Source: an uncultured Ruminococcus sp.
GTDB lineage: Bacteria; Bacillota; Clostridia; Oscillospirales; Ruminococcaceae
Direction of reading: 5' to 3'
Assembly (NCBI GenBank): GCA_900545125.1
Contig: UQXS01000004.1
Span: forward strand, 1-27,630
Length of the DNA stretch: 27,630 nucleotides
The notes beneath the pieces are model-generated. The model was not told where the DNA came from. It saw only the letters and a program-made list of their open reading frames with translations, and did no database searches. Position numbers and translations under genes: made by a program. Below are positions 1 through 7,205 of this stretch, piece by piece (position 1 is the stretch's first letter; each line of letters opens with the position of its first letter).

Positions 1-348
1 GCGTCAAGCGGCCACAGAGCCGAGCTTTGGGAAAGGGCGCTCCGGCTCAAAAACGCCTATATAACAAGCTCATCGCCGCGGCTTGTCGAGATCGCCGCCG
101 CGGAGGCGGGAAAGGGCGCATCGCTCAGGCGGCTGTGCGAGCTGCTTTCCGTTCCGGCGCAATGCGTTGCGGCGTTCGGTAACGGTGATAACGATGCGGA
201 CATGCTCTCGTTTGCGGGGCTTGGCGTTGCAATGGAAAACGCGACCGCTGCCTGCATTGCCGCAGCCGACGCGGTTTGCGCGTCGAACGATGAACACGGC
301 GTTGCGCAAATGATATATAAAATTTTAGGAGACATGAGAAAACAGTGA
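1..348 (+). CDS. HAD superfamily (Cof-type, IIB) phosphatase, C-terminal part
   Basis: This open frame runs in from the left edge with no start in the window, so only the last 115 residues are present. It contains GNGDNDADML followed by AGLGVAMENA, which is HAD motif IV (Mg2+-binding acidic residues) and the strand after it, as in Cof/YidA-type sugar-phosphate or flavin-phosphate phosphatases. The upstream stretch (LVEIAAAEAGKGASLRRLCE) is the usual 'K-G' motif III region with the conserved lysine. The substrate cannot be told. The stop codon overlaps the start of the acetyltransferase by 4 bases, so the two are translationally coupled. Codons are GC-rich, like the rest of the first 3.2 kb. 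Confidence 0.88.
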   Translation, partial: ASSGHRAELWERALRLKNAYITSSSPRLVEIAAAEAGKGASLRRLCELLSVPAQCVAAFGNGDNDADMLSFAGLGVAMENATAACIAAADAVCASNDEHGVAQMIYKILGDMRKQ

Positions 349-866
349 TAAGAGAAGCAAGACCCGTTGACCTTGACGCGATAGAGAAAATTTATGACAA
401 CATCCACGCCGCCGAGGAAAGCGGCAGGGTGAAGATCGGCTGGATAAGCGGCGTGTATCCCGTGCGTGCTACTGCCGAGGAGGCTATACGCCGCCGCGAC
501 ATGTTCGTTTTTGAGGAAGACGGAATAATAAAGGCAGCCGCGATAATCAACAAAACCCAGGTCGATGTGTACAAGGGAGCAAACTGGAGCTTCGAGGCCG
601 ACGATGACGAGGTGTGCGTTCTGCACACGCTTGTTGTAGATCCGAATTGCTCGGGGCGCGGCGTGGGGAGCAGGTTCGTTGAGTTTTACGAAAAATACGC
701 GCTCTCGCGGCAATGCACGGTGCTGCGCATAGATACCAACGCCATAAACTCGGCGGCGCGCCGGCTTTACGCAAAGCTCGGCTACCGCGATGCGGACATC
801 GTCCCCTGCGTTTTTAACGGCATCCCTAATGTGAATTTAGTCCTGCTGGAGAAAAAGCTGAAATAA
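345..866 (+). CDS. GNAT family N-acetyltransferase
   Basis: The 173-residue protein is a single GNAT domain. The acetyl-CoA-binding motif A is seen as LVVDPNCSGRGVGSRFVEF (about residues 97-115), and the motif B region follows as INSAARRLYAKLGYR. The substrate (an amine or a protein N-terminus) is not evident. The start is GTG at 345, which shares the bases GTGA with the stop of the HAD gene; a sequence TTTTAGGAGACATG lies just upstream and supplies the ribosome site. The stop codon runs directly into a strong terminator hairpin. The two-gene HAD-GNAT unit converges on the minus-strand DUF6440/MFS unit. Confidence 0.9.
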   Translation: MIREARPVDLDAIEKIYDNIHAAEESGRVKIGWISGVYPVRATAEEAIRRRDMFVFEEDGIIKAAAIINKTQVDVYKGANWSFEADDDEVCVLHTLVVDPNCSGRGVGSRFVEFYEKYALSRQCTVLRIDTNAINSAARRLYAKLGYRDADIVPCVFNGIPNVNLVLLEKKLK

Positions 867-893
867 AAAAGACGGCCGATGGCCGTCTTTTTT
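865..893. terminator. bidirectional rho-independent terminator
   Basis: A perfect 13-bp stem (AAAAAAGACGGCC paired with GGCCGTCTTTTTT) closes a 3-base loop. It has a T run on one strand and an A run on the other, so it can end transcription from both sides. It overlaps the stop of the plus-strand acetyltransferase and touches the stop of the minus-strand DUF6440 gene. Confidence 0.9.
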
Positions 894-1203
894 ACTTTAT
901 AACTGTGCTGATGACGGGCTTGCCGTCGCGGTCGAGCAGGGGAGTCAGGCCGCCGGAGTTGCCGGAGTAGTGGTAGAGATAGTTTACGCCGGTCTCTTTA
1001 TCCACCCAGATCTCCATAACATCGATCGCACCCTGAGAATATACCTTTTCAAAACGTTTTTCATAAGCTGACGAGAGTCGAACACGTATCGGTTTTGACG
1101 GGCAGATTTCCGCCCACGCTGCGTTAAAGCTCTTGACAATACGACAGTATTCTCTGCGAGCTTTGCCTTGCCTGAACAAAAATCTGCTCCGGCAAAACTG
1201 CAA
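892..1203 (-). CDS. DUF6440 family small protein, 5' end disrupted
   Basis: The last 56 or so residues (RFEKVYSQGAIDVMEIWVDK, then ETGVNYLYHYSGNSGGLTPL and LDRDGKPV) match the short DUF6440 family of Clostridia as I remember it; its function is unknown. The open frame can be extended upstream only from a TTG at 1203, but that part (about 45 residues) is read through the inverted-repeat element and looks unrelated. An ATG at 1064-1062, next to the element end, is out of frame by one base: six A's instead of the five present after it would give Met-Lys-Lys-Arg-Phe-Glu and a normal protein of about 57 residues. The gene is therefore either frameshifted at a homopolymer, by mutation or sequencing error, or decapitated by the element. 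Confidence 0.6.
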   Translation of the reverse strand: MQFCRSRFLFRQGKARREYCRIVKSFNAAWAEICPSKPIRVRLSSAYEKRFEKVYSQGAIDVMEIWVDKETGVNYLYHYSGNSGGLTPLLDRDGKPVISTVIK

Positions 1204-1341
1204 AGCACCTGTCGGATGTGCTTTTCGAGATATTTTCGGCTTTCTTTGATGCAGGTGGGCTGGCGCCCATCAAGGCAAAAAAGGCGAAAATAGCCGGAAG
1301 GGTACGCCGACAGGCGATATGGGTTCGGCTCTCGTCAGCTT
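1065..1341. repeat. inverted-repeat-flanked element of about 277 bp (MITE-like or structured intergenic repeat)
   Basis: The ends are 19-base inverted arms: AAGCTGACGAGAGTCGAAC at 1065-1083 and its reverse complement with one mismatch at 1323-1341. Weaker similarity continues inward from each arm (CGTATCG against CATATCG). Inside, TATTTTCG and CGAAAATA can pair to form a further hairpin. No protein is encoded. The element fills the whole interval between the MFS gene and DUF6440: the MFS stop codon TGA lies inside one arm, and an ATG of DUF6440 directly abuts the other. From memory, similar sequences with a CTCTCGTCAGC end recur between genes in Faecalibacterium-like genomes; I could not verify this. 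Confidence 0.65.
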
Positions 1342-2777
1342 TTATTCCTTTCCTTATACATTTTTGCGGCGATGCTCATAGGGATAAGCGCAAGCGCCGT
1401 GACACACGCAGCGGCAATAAACAGCTCGTTTACCGGCAGATAGCCCTCGGCAATGCTGCTTATGTCATAGCCCATCTCGCCTGCGCGCTGCGCGGTAACG
1501 AAGATGAGGTTTCCGTTATCGACGACCTGATATACCTTTTCGCCGAAGGCGCGGCAGATCGGGTCTGCCAGCAGCGGACCGGCTATCATCGGGAAGAATA
1601 CGAAGAACATGATCCTTATGCCCTCGAACTGGCCGCGGTGCTCCTCGGGGTACAGGCGCTTCATCCAGACGGTCATGGCCTGCATGAAAACAACGTAGCC
1701 GATGCCGACGAGAATTATGCCGGCAAAGCACGGCCAGTTTGCCGCAAGGTTCAGGGCGTTTTCCGTGTCGAACGTGCCCTGCATATTGCCGACGACGAAG
1801 TAGACAAACAGGCAGCCGAGAATGCTGAGTATCGTCGCGAATGCGGCGACGGCCGGAACCTTTTTGTCGTTTATGACCTTTATAAACGGAACGGATACAG
1901 CGACGGCTATCAGCAGCGGAATGCCGAGAATGAGGCTGGGATCGGTAAAGCCGAGGGTGTAGTTCATCCAGTTCATGATGTGGATAAAATAGCAGTTGTA
2001 GCCGATGAAGAATATGCACAGCGTGAGAAACACAAGAGCCAGCTCGCGATTTGCGGCAAAGCGCCTGAAATTGAACGTCGAGCCGAACTGGTGCCAGAAG
2101 CCTCCGTCCTTGACGGGCTTGAGCGTAGGCGCATCCTTGAGCAGGAAAAACGACGCTATGCCGACGAGAATGGTGACTCCGCCTGCAACGGAGAAAAAGA
2201 TGATGTATCCTGCCTGCGGATTTGCCTCGGTTGCAAGCCCCGTTACGAACATGCCTCCGACGAGGGTGCCGACGAGCGTTCCGATAACGGGCAGCGTTGC
2301 CGCGACGGCACCGATCTGGCCGGAGTTTGAATCGTCCATCATGTCGGCATACCAGGCGTTATAGCCTGCGTCGTTTGCCATCGAGCCGAAAAAGCTCATT
2401 ATGGTGTCGGCTGCGACGATGGTGACGCCGACGAGCATCACGTCGTTATAAATGCTGTCGCGCAGATAGTGCGTAAGCCCGAACGCGATGGTGAAAATTC
2501 CCCAGAGTATCGAGCCCCAGGCTATGAGCTTCTTGCGCGAACCAATGCGGTCGGACAGCGTTCCGAAAAACAGCGCGGAAAATGTCGTTGCCGTTGCCGA
2601 GCATATGGTCATTGCCGTAACAACACCGAGCTGCGCACCGAAGTCGGAATACAAAAAGTTTGCAAACCAGTTGTTTTCGATGACCCATGCTATCTGCGCG
2701 GAAAAGCCGATCACCAGCAGCAGAGTCCAGTTGAGCGCGCCGATGCCTTTTTTCTCGGCGCTTTTTGTGTTCCCCAT
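1335..2777 (-). CDS. major facilitator superfamily (MFS) transporter
   Basis: The 480-residue protein is strongly hydrophobic with about 12 predicted membrane segments, starting at ALNWTLLLVIGFSAQIAWVI. The cytoplasmic loop between segments 2 and 3 carries SDRIGSRKK, the MFS motif A (G-x-x-x-D-R/K). It resembles the sugar/cation-symporter type of MFS proteins found in gut Clostridia, but the substrate is not visible. The start is firm: a GGAGGAA ribosome site sits 6 bases before the ATG. That ATG overlaps the stop of the upstream hydrolase part as TAATG, so the two belonged to one operon in the left-hand genome. Its stop codon lies in the arm of the inverted-repeat element. Confidence 0.88.
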   Translation of the reverse strand: MGNTKSAEKKGIGALNWTLLLVIGFSAQIAWVIENNWFANFLYSDFGAQLGVVTAMTICSATATTFSALFFGTLSDRIGSRKKLIAWGSILWGIFTIAFGLTHYLRDSIYNDVMLVGVTIVAADTIMSFFGSMANDAGYNAWYADMMDDSNSGQIGAVAATLPVIGTLVGTLVGGMFVTGLATEANPQAGYIIFFSVAGGVTILVGIASFFLLKDAPTLKPVKDGGFWHQFGSTFNFRRFAANRELALVFLTLCIFFIGYNCYFIHIMNWMNYTLGFTDPSLILGIPLLIAVAVSVPFIKVINDKKVPAVAAFATILSILGCLFVYFVVGNMQGTFDTENALNLAANWPCFAGIILVGIGYVVFMQAMTVWMKRLYPEEHRGQFEGIRIMFFVFFPMIAGPLLADPICRAFGEKVYQVVDNGNLIFVTAQRAGEMGYDISSIAEGYLPVNELFIAAACVTALALIPMSIAAKMYKERNKS

Positions 2778-3517
2778 TAATTCTTCCTCCCTATAAAATC
2801 TCTTACAAGAGCTTCATACTCATCCTTTGCGCACATGTAGCTTGCCGCATGCCCTGCGCCGGGCACGAGCAGCAGCTTCTTTTCGCTTTTGCAGGCGTTG
2901 AATATCTCAAGCGCCATGTCTTTGGGAACATAGCGGTCGCAGTCGCCGCAGATGTACAAAAGCGGTATCTCCGTCACGCTCACGCTGCGCACCGAGCTTG
3001 CCTCCTTGAAGCCGTAGCCAGCCTTGAGGAGGTTAACGTATTCAAAAACATCAACGAACATCGTCGGCAGGTGATAGAGCTTGCCGACAAGGTTGCGGAA
3101 CACCGTGTTAAGATCGGAATAGCCGCAGTCGGCGATAATGCCGCGCACGTTTTTGTTAAGGTCAAGATCCGCACTTTGCAGAATGCTCGCCGCACCCATG
3201 GACATGCCGTGCAGATAGATATCGTTATCCGGGAAAAGCTCGGCGGCTTCTTCACGGTAGCGTTCGGTGAGACATCCTGTTATCACGATTTTTTTCAGTG
3301 TTCCGTCCTCCTTGAGCTTTCCGAGTTCAAGGATAGTTTCTATAGCTTCTTCCTTTGCGGACTGTATAAATCCGCAGGTATTGACTACTGCGATATCAGC
3401 AAGTCCGGGTTCGGTTACAAGCTGATAACCTTTTTTTCTCAGTTTATAGAGCATTCTTTCGGAATCCACAAGATTCTTCGAGCAGCCCAGAGATACCAAT
3501 CCGACTTTTATTGCCAT
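2777..3517 (-). CDS. chimeric ORF: RimO N-terminus joined to C-terminal half of an alpha/beta hydrolase
   Basis: Residues 1 to about 95 are the UPF0004 domain of RimO, the radical-SAM methylthiotransferase that modifies ribosomal protein S12. The sequence VGLVSLGCSKNLVDSERM and the three cluster cysteines (C12, C48, C82) are present. From about residue 97 the protein becomes the C-terminal half of an alpha/beta hydrolase: LHGMSMGAAS is the nucleophile elbow (Ser106), with likely Asp194 (CGDCDRYVP) and His223 (PGAGHA). The radical-SAM and TRAM domains of RimO are missing, as are the N-terminal strands and oxyanion region of the hydrolase, so neither activity is likely. The start is firm (GGAGG inside the end of recX). 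See the finding on the junction. Confidence 0.85.
   Translation of the reverse strand: MAIKVGLVSLGCSKNLVDSERMLYKLRKKGYQLVTEPGLADIAVVNTCGFIQSAKEEAIETILELGKLKEDGTLKKIVITGCLTERYREEAAELFPDNDIYLHGMSMGAASILQSADLDLNKNVRGIIADCGYSDLNTVFRNLVGKLYHLPTMFVDVFEYVNLLKAGYGFKEASSVRSVSVTEIPLLYICGDCDRYVPKDMALEIFNACKSEKKLLLVPGAGHAASYMCAKDEYEALVRDFIGRKN
3217..3240. other. junction of two sequence backgrounds inside the chimeric ORF
   Basis: On the minus strand the RimO sequence stops and the hydrolase sequence begins within these bases. Both families have an acidic Phe-Pro-Asp-x-Asp-like stretch at this point, which could have provided short homology for the join. GC content falls from roughly 58-60% on the low-coordinate side to about 47% on the other. 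Confidence 0.65.
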
Positions 3518-3519
3518 TG

Positions 3520-4149
3520 TCAGTCCTCCAAATTATTTTCAGAATATTCTTTTATACAGCGGTTTATCTCGTCGAAGCTGTAGCCGTATCGTGCCAGCGA
3601 TGCTTTAACACGTTCAACGGCTTTCCGGTCGCCGGGATCAGTGAGATTGCGGGCGTGTTTTGTTTCCAGAAGCGTCATGAGATTTTCTTCAAATTGCCCG
3701 GAGTATGGTTCAAGAGCATCGTCAGCGGTAAACTGACCGATACCTTTCATCATCATTTCACGTTTTGCACGTCTGTAGCCGAATTTCCGGACGGAGACGT
3801 ATTTTACAGCCAGTTTTTCCGCATAGCGTTCGTCGTCGATAATGCCGTTTCTTTCAAGCTTATCTGCAACAGCGGTGCAGAGACGTTCGCTCTTGTAGTT
3901 GTCAAGCAGCTTTTTGTACATTTCGGCACGTGAGTAGTCCCGGTAATCAAGAAGATACAAGGCACGCTGATAGGCACGGCGGAAATTCGATGCCCATATG
4001 ATCTCACGGAGCTTGTCACGATCTATTTCATCATCCTCACGGAGTCCGAAATCCACGATAATATCCGCATGAAGGTAGATTTTCCGTTCATAGTCGAGTT
4101 CCGCCTCATATGTAAGCCCTTTGTATTTTTTCAGTGAGGTTATCTTCAT
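3520..4149 (-). CDS. recX: regulatory protein RecX
   Basis: The 209-residue protein has the tandem three-helix repeats of RecX, with the signatures ALYLLDYRDYSRAEM (about 63-77) and LERNGIIDDERYAEKLAVKY (about 97-116), and a third repeat near the C-terminus (VKASLARYGYSFDEINRCI). RecX binds the RecA filament and limits its activity. Its start codon overlaps the recA stop as TAATG, and its end is 2 bases from the rimO start, whose ribosome site (GGAGG) lies inside recX. Coupling to recA fits its role as a RecA modulator. Confidence 0.93.
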   Translation of the reverse strand: MKITSLKKYKGLTYEAELDYERKIYLHADIIVDFGLREDDEIDRDKLREIIWASNFRRAYQRALYLLDYRDYSRAEMYKKLLDNYKSERLCTAVADKLERNGIIDDERYAEKLAVKYVSVRKFGYRRAKREMMMKGIGQFTADDALEPYSGQFEENLMTLLETKHARNLTDPGDRKAVERVKASLARYGYSFDEINRCIKEYSENNLED

Positions 4150-5372
4150 TATTCATCCGCAGGAGTGAATTCCTCGAAATCCTCATCAATATCAGCGAGT
4201 ATATCCTCGCTCATGCTGCTGCCGCCGTCATCCATGTATTCGCCGGTATCAGAGTCGATATACTGCTCTTCGGAAGACTGTTCTTCTTCGGCTGCGCCTT
4301 TCTTTCCCTTTTTGGTCTTTTTGGGCGGAGCGGATTTAAGTTCGTCCTTGCGTGCGATTATCTGCTCTTCAATCTCTTTCATAAGAGCCTCATCGTTCTT
4401 GAGAACTTCCTTTACATTGTCACGTCCCTGACCGAGTTTCTGATCCTTGTAGCTGAACCACGAGCCGCCTTTCTTGATGATATCAAGCTGAACGGCAAGG
4501 TCGAGAACTTCGCCTGTACGGGAAATTCCCGTGCCGTACATCATATCAAAGGTACAGTCCTTGAAAGGCGGAGCAACCTTGTTCTTGACGATCTTGCATT
4601 TTGTGGAAGCACCGATTATGTCATTGCCGGATTTGATAACTTCGCCCTTTCGCACTTCGATACGGACGGATGAGTAGAATTTAAGCGCACGTCCTCCGGG
4701 AGTTGTTTCGGGGTTTCCGTACATCACGCCGATCTTTTCACGTATCTGGTTAATAAAGATAGCCACGCAGTTTGATCTTGAAATAGCTGCGGTAAGCTTT
4801 CTCATTGCCTGCGACATAAGTCTTGCAAGCTGTCCCACATGGAGATCTCCCATTTCGCCGTCTATTTCGGCACGTGTGGTCATAGCGGCAATGGAATCGA
4901 GTACGATAACGTCGATAGCACCGGAACGTATAAGAGCTTCTGCTATTTCAAGAGCCTGTTCTCCGCTGTCCGGCTGCGAAACAAGAAGATTGTCAATGTC
5001 AACACCCAGAGCTTTGGCATATACAGGGTCAAGAGCGTGCTCAACGTCAATAAACGCTGCTTCGCCCTCCAGCTTCTGAGCCTGAGCAACGATCGAAAGG
5101 GCAACAGTTGTCTTACCGGAACTTTCAGGACCGTATATCTCGATAATTCTTCCACGTGGGACTCCGCCCACGCCCAGAGCCATATCCAGCGTCATAGAGC
5201 CTGTCGGGATAGCCTCGACATTGAGTGTGGTATTCTGACCGAGACGCATGATAGCTCCCTCGCCGTATTTTTTAGAGATCTGTTTCATAGCTCCCTCAAG
5301 GGCTGTTTTTTTATCTTCCTTAGTCGTAATACGAACGACTTCCGGTTTTTTTGCAAGTTCTTTTTTTGCCAT
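4149..5372 (-). CDS. recA: recombinase RecA
   Basis: RecA forms ATP-dependent filaments on single-stranded DNA for recombination and SOS induction. The Walker A motif GPESSGKTT is at residues 81-89, VIVLDSIAA is the Walker B region, FINQIREKIGVMYGNPE spans the MAW/L2 region, and PGGRALKFY follows. The L1 loop reads GEMGDLHVGQLARLMSQ, in place of the more common GDSHVGLQARLMSQ. At 407 residues it is longer than the usual 350: after about residue 345 there is a lysine-rich linker (KKTKKGKKG) and a very acidic, serine-rich tail of about 50 residues. A GGAGGAA ribosome site precedes the ATG. I see no separate promoter or LexA box in front of it, only a 15-base gap after prmC. Confidence 0.97.
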   Translation of the reverse strand: MAKKELAKKPEVVRITTKEDKKTALEGAMKQISKKYGEGAIMRLGQNTTLNVEAIPTGSMTLDMALGVGGVPRGRIIEIYGPESSGKTTVALSIVAQAQKLEGEAAFIDVEHALDPVYAKALGVDIDNLLVSQPDSGEQALEIAEALIRSGAIDVIVLDSIAAMTTRAEIDGEMGDLHVGQLARLMSQAMRKLTAAISRSNCVAIFINQIREKIGVMYGNPETTPGGRALKFYSSVRIEVRKGEVIKSGNDIIGASTKCKIVKNKVAPPFKDCTFDMMYGTGISRTGEVLDLAVQLDIIKKGGSWFSYKDQKLGQGRDNVKEVLKNDEALMKEIEEQIIARKDELKSAPPKKTKKGKKGAAEEEQSSEEQYIDSDTGEYMDDGGSSMSEDILADIDEDFEEFTPADE

Positions 5373-5387
5373 TTTACTTCCTCCGTA

Positions 5388-6236
5388 TCATAATTTTCGT
5401 CCTGCGGCGGTTCTGATTATACCTCCGCCGTCGGTTCTTAGTTCTATATCGGTAAATGAGTTGTTTTCAAGCAGTTTTTTTACGGCATCATGCTGTCCCA
5501 TGCCGAATTCGTATGCCAGCCAGCCGCTCTGCCGGAGCGAATCTTTCCAGACAGCCGTCATTCTCCGGTAAAAGTCAAGACCGTCAGTTCCGCCGTACAG
5601 AGCCGTTTCCGGTTCAAATGAAACTTCGGTCTGGAGCGACTTCATTTCTTCTGCCGTCAGATAAGGCGGATTGCTGACGATAATATCTATATCCCGGAAA
5701 TTACGGCAGAATTCCTCATCGAGCACATCGCCCTGAATTATTTCTATATCCGTATTGTTTATTGCTGCGTTCTGTTTCAGATATACAAGAGCATCATCGG
5801 AAAGCTCGGCAGCAAATACCTTTGCACCGGGAATATGCTTTTTAAGAGCTATTGCGATGCATCCGCTGCCGCTGCACAGATCGGCTATCACTGGGGATGT
5901 AAGGCGGTGATTGCTGCATATGTCAAGTATTTGTTCCACCAGCGTTTCGGTATCAGGGCGTGGGATGAGAACTCCCTCTCCGACCTTTACAGGACAGCCA
6001 AAAAATTCCCACTGTCCCAGAAGATACTGGAGCGGATAGCCGGATCGGCGTTTTTCGATAAGATCACGTATCCTGAGTTCTGTGGAGACGTCAACCGTTT
6101 CTGACGGACGGAAAAGGGGATGAGCGTCGTTCAGCATATCCTGGAAAATACACAGAACGTCAAACCGGGCGTCGGGATTTCCGCTTTTTTCAAGATCTTT
6201 CCGGCATTCGTCAAAGAGAGATGAGCGGCTTACCAC
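5388..6236 (-). CDS. prmC: peptide chain release factor N5-glutamine methyltransferase PrmC
   Basis: PrmC (HemK) methylates the glutamine of the GGQ motif in release factors using S-adenosylmethionine. The catalytic NPPY motif is at residues 189-192 (IIVSNPPYLT), the SAM-binding loop is ADLCSGSGCIAIALK (about 118-132), and the helical N-terminal release-factor-binding domain is present, including LIPRPDTETLV before the catalytic core. Its 282 residues are the usual length. The start is GTG at 6236, backed by a GAGGAGG ribosome site 4 bases upstream, and overlaps the end of the DUF1385 gene by 7 bases. prmC often sits beside prfA; here no prfA is in view. Confidence 0.95.
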   Translation of the reverse strand: MVSRSSLFDECRKDLEKSGNPDARFDVLCIFQDMLNDAHPLFRPSETVDVSTELRIRDLIEKRRSGYPLQYLLGQWEFFGCPVKVGEGVLIPRPDTETLVEQILDICSNHRLTSPVIADLCSGSGCIAIALKKHIPGAKVFAAELSDDALVYLKQNAAINNTDIEIIQGDVLDEEFCRNFRDIDIIVSNPPYLTAEEMKSLQTEVSFEPETALYGGTDGLDFYRRMTAVWKDSLRQSGWLAYEFGMGQHDAVKKLLENNSFTDIELRTDGGGIIRTAAGRKL

Positions 6237-7159
6237 TTGTCCTCCTCTTTATCTTCGGGGATGCACGGCGTAAGAGCAGCAATAGCTATTTCTATCATGC
6301 TGTCGTCGGGTTCACGTGTGGTGAGACGCTGCATTGCAAGTCCGGGAGCGGAAAGGATGCGTGTGAAAAAGTTGTCCTTGTTTCCGGCAAGGCGGATGAA
6401 TTCGTAGGAGATACCCACCACCAGCGGAAGAAGTCCGAGACTGATGAGTATTCTAATCCATTTATCCATTGAGGGGACGAAGCACATTACAAAGATGCTT
6501 ACGATAAGAACGATAAAGATAAAGCTTGTTCCGCAGCGTTTGTGGAAACGTGTCTGTTTGCGGACATTTTCTACTGTAAGCGGAAGTTCCGCCTCATGGC
6601 AGGCGATGGTCTTGTGTTCTGCGCCGTGATACATATACTGACGCCGGATATCTTTCATAAGTCCCACAAGCGCCATATAGGTAACAAAAATTGCGATTTT
6701 CAGAATGCCCTCGCTTACAGAGCGGAGTATGCGTTTGTCTCTTACTACGGGAATAAGGTCGGCAATCATTTTGGGCAGGAACACGAAAAGTCCCACTGCC
6801 AACACAATGCCGAGCACCATGCCGATGGTCATAAAAATATTGTAAAATGCAGAGGAATTCTCCTCTTCGGCTTTTTCCTCTTCTGTAAGCTGTTTTTCTG
6901 CGGATTTCATCATGTATTTGTAACCTTTTACAAGAGATGTCACAAAGCTGACGCAGCCACGCACCAGCGGAGTCTTTTTGTACCACGGAGCTTTTTTTCC
7001 GTTGTTTTCCTCCCATGTTTCCAGATCAATACTGCCGTCGGGCAGACGGCACGCCATAGCGCCCGTGTTCGGACCGAGCATCATTATGCCTTCGATTAGA
7101 GCCTGTCCGCCGATCTTTGACTTGAATTTTTCGCCGGACGGCTGATTTTTTTTACTCAT
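6230..7159 (-). CDS. DUF1385 family membrane protein (YqhQ-like)
   Basis: The N-terminus carries the hallmark IGGQALIEGIMMLGP, and the middle carries MYHGAEHKTIACHEA, both conserved in DUF1385/YqhQ proteins. About four hydrophobic segments are visible: two near residues 105-150, then FIFIVLIVSIFVMCFV and a following segment. The biochemical role is unknown. The gene is next to prmC in many Clostridia, as here. A GAGGTGATAAT ribosome site precedes the ATG. There are 46 bases between the histidine kinase stop and this start, holding a small 6-bp hairpin without a T run, so it may be cotranscribed with the kinase operon. Confidence 0.92.
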   Translation of the reverse strand: MSKKNQPSGEKFKSKIGGQALIEGIMMLGPNTGAMACRLPDGSIDLETWEENNGKKAPWYKKTPLVRGCVSFVTSLVKGYKYMMKSAEKQLTEEEKAEEENSSAFYNIFMTIGMVLGIVLAVGLFVFLPKMIADLIPVVRDKRILRSVSEGILKIAIFVTYMALVGLMKDIRRQYMYHGAEHKTIACHEAELPLTVENVRKQTRFHKRCGTSFIFIVLIVSIFVMCFVPSMDKWIRILISLGLLPLVVGISYEFIRLAGNKDNFFTRILSAPGLAMQRLTTREPDDSMIEIAIAALTPCIPEDKEEDKW

Positions 7160-7205
7160 ATTATCACCTCATAATTTATTTCAGCACCGATGCTGATATT
7201 CCGGA

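Noticed and set aside
1218..2330. 370-codon open frame on the plus strand opposite the MFS gene
   Set aside because: It is rich in charged residues with no domain pattern, while the minus strand gives a full 12-segment transporter with a ribosome site. It is a shadow of GC-rich codons.
2765..3583. 272-codon open frame on the plus strand opposite the chimeric RimO ORF
   Set aside because: It has no motif or ribosome site, and the opposite strand has clear family motifs on both sides of the junction.
7181..7196. 6-bp hairpin TCAGCA-CCGA-TGCTGA between the kinase and DUF1385 genes
   Set aside because: There is no T run on the transcribed side and the stem is short, so it is not supported as a terminator or attenuator.
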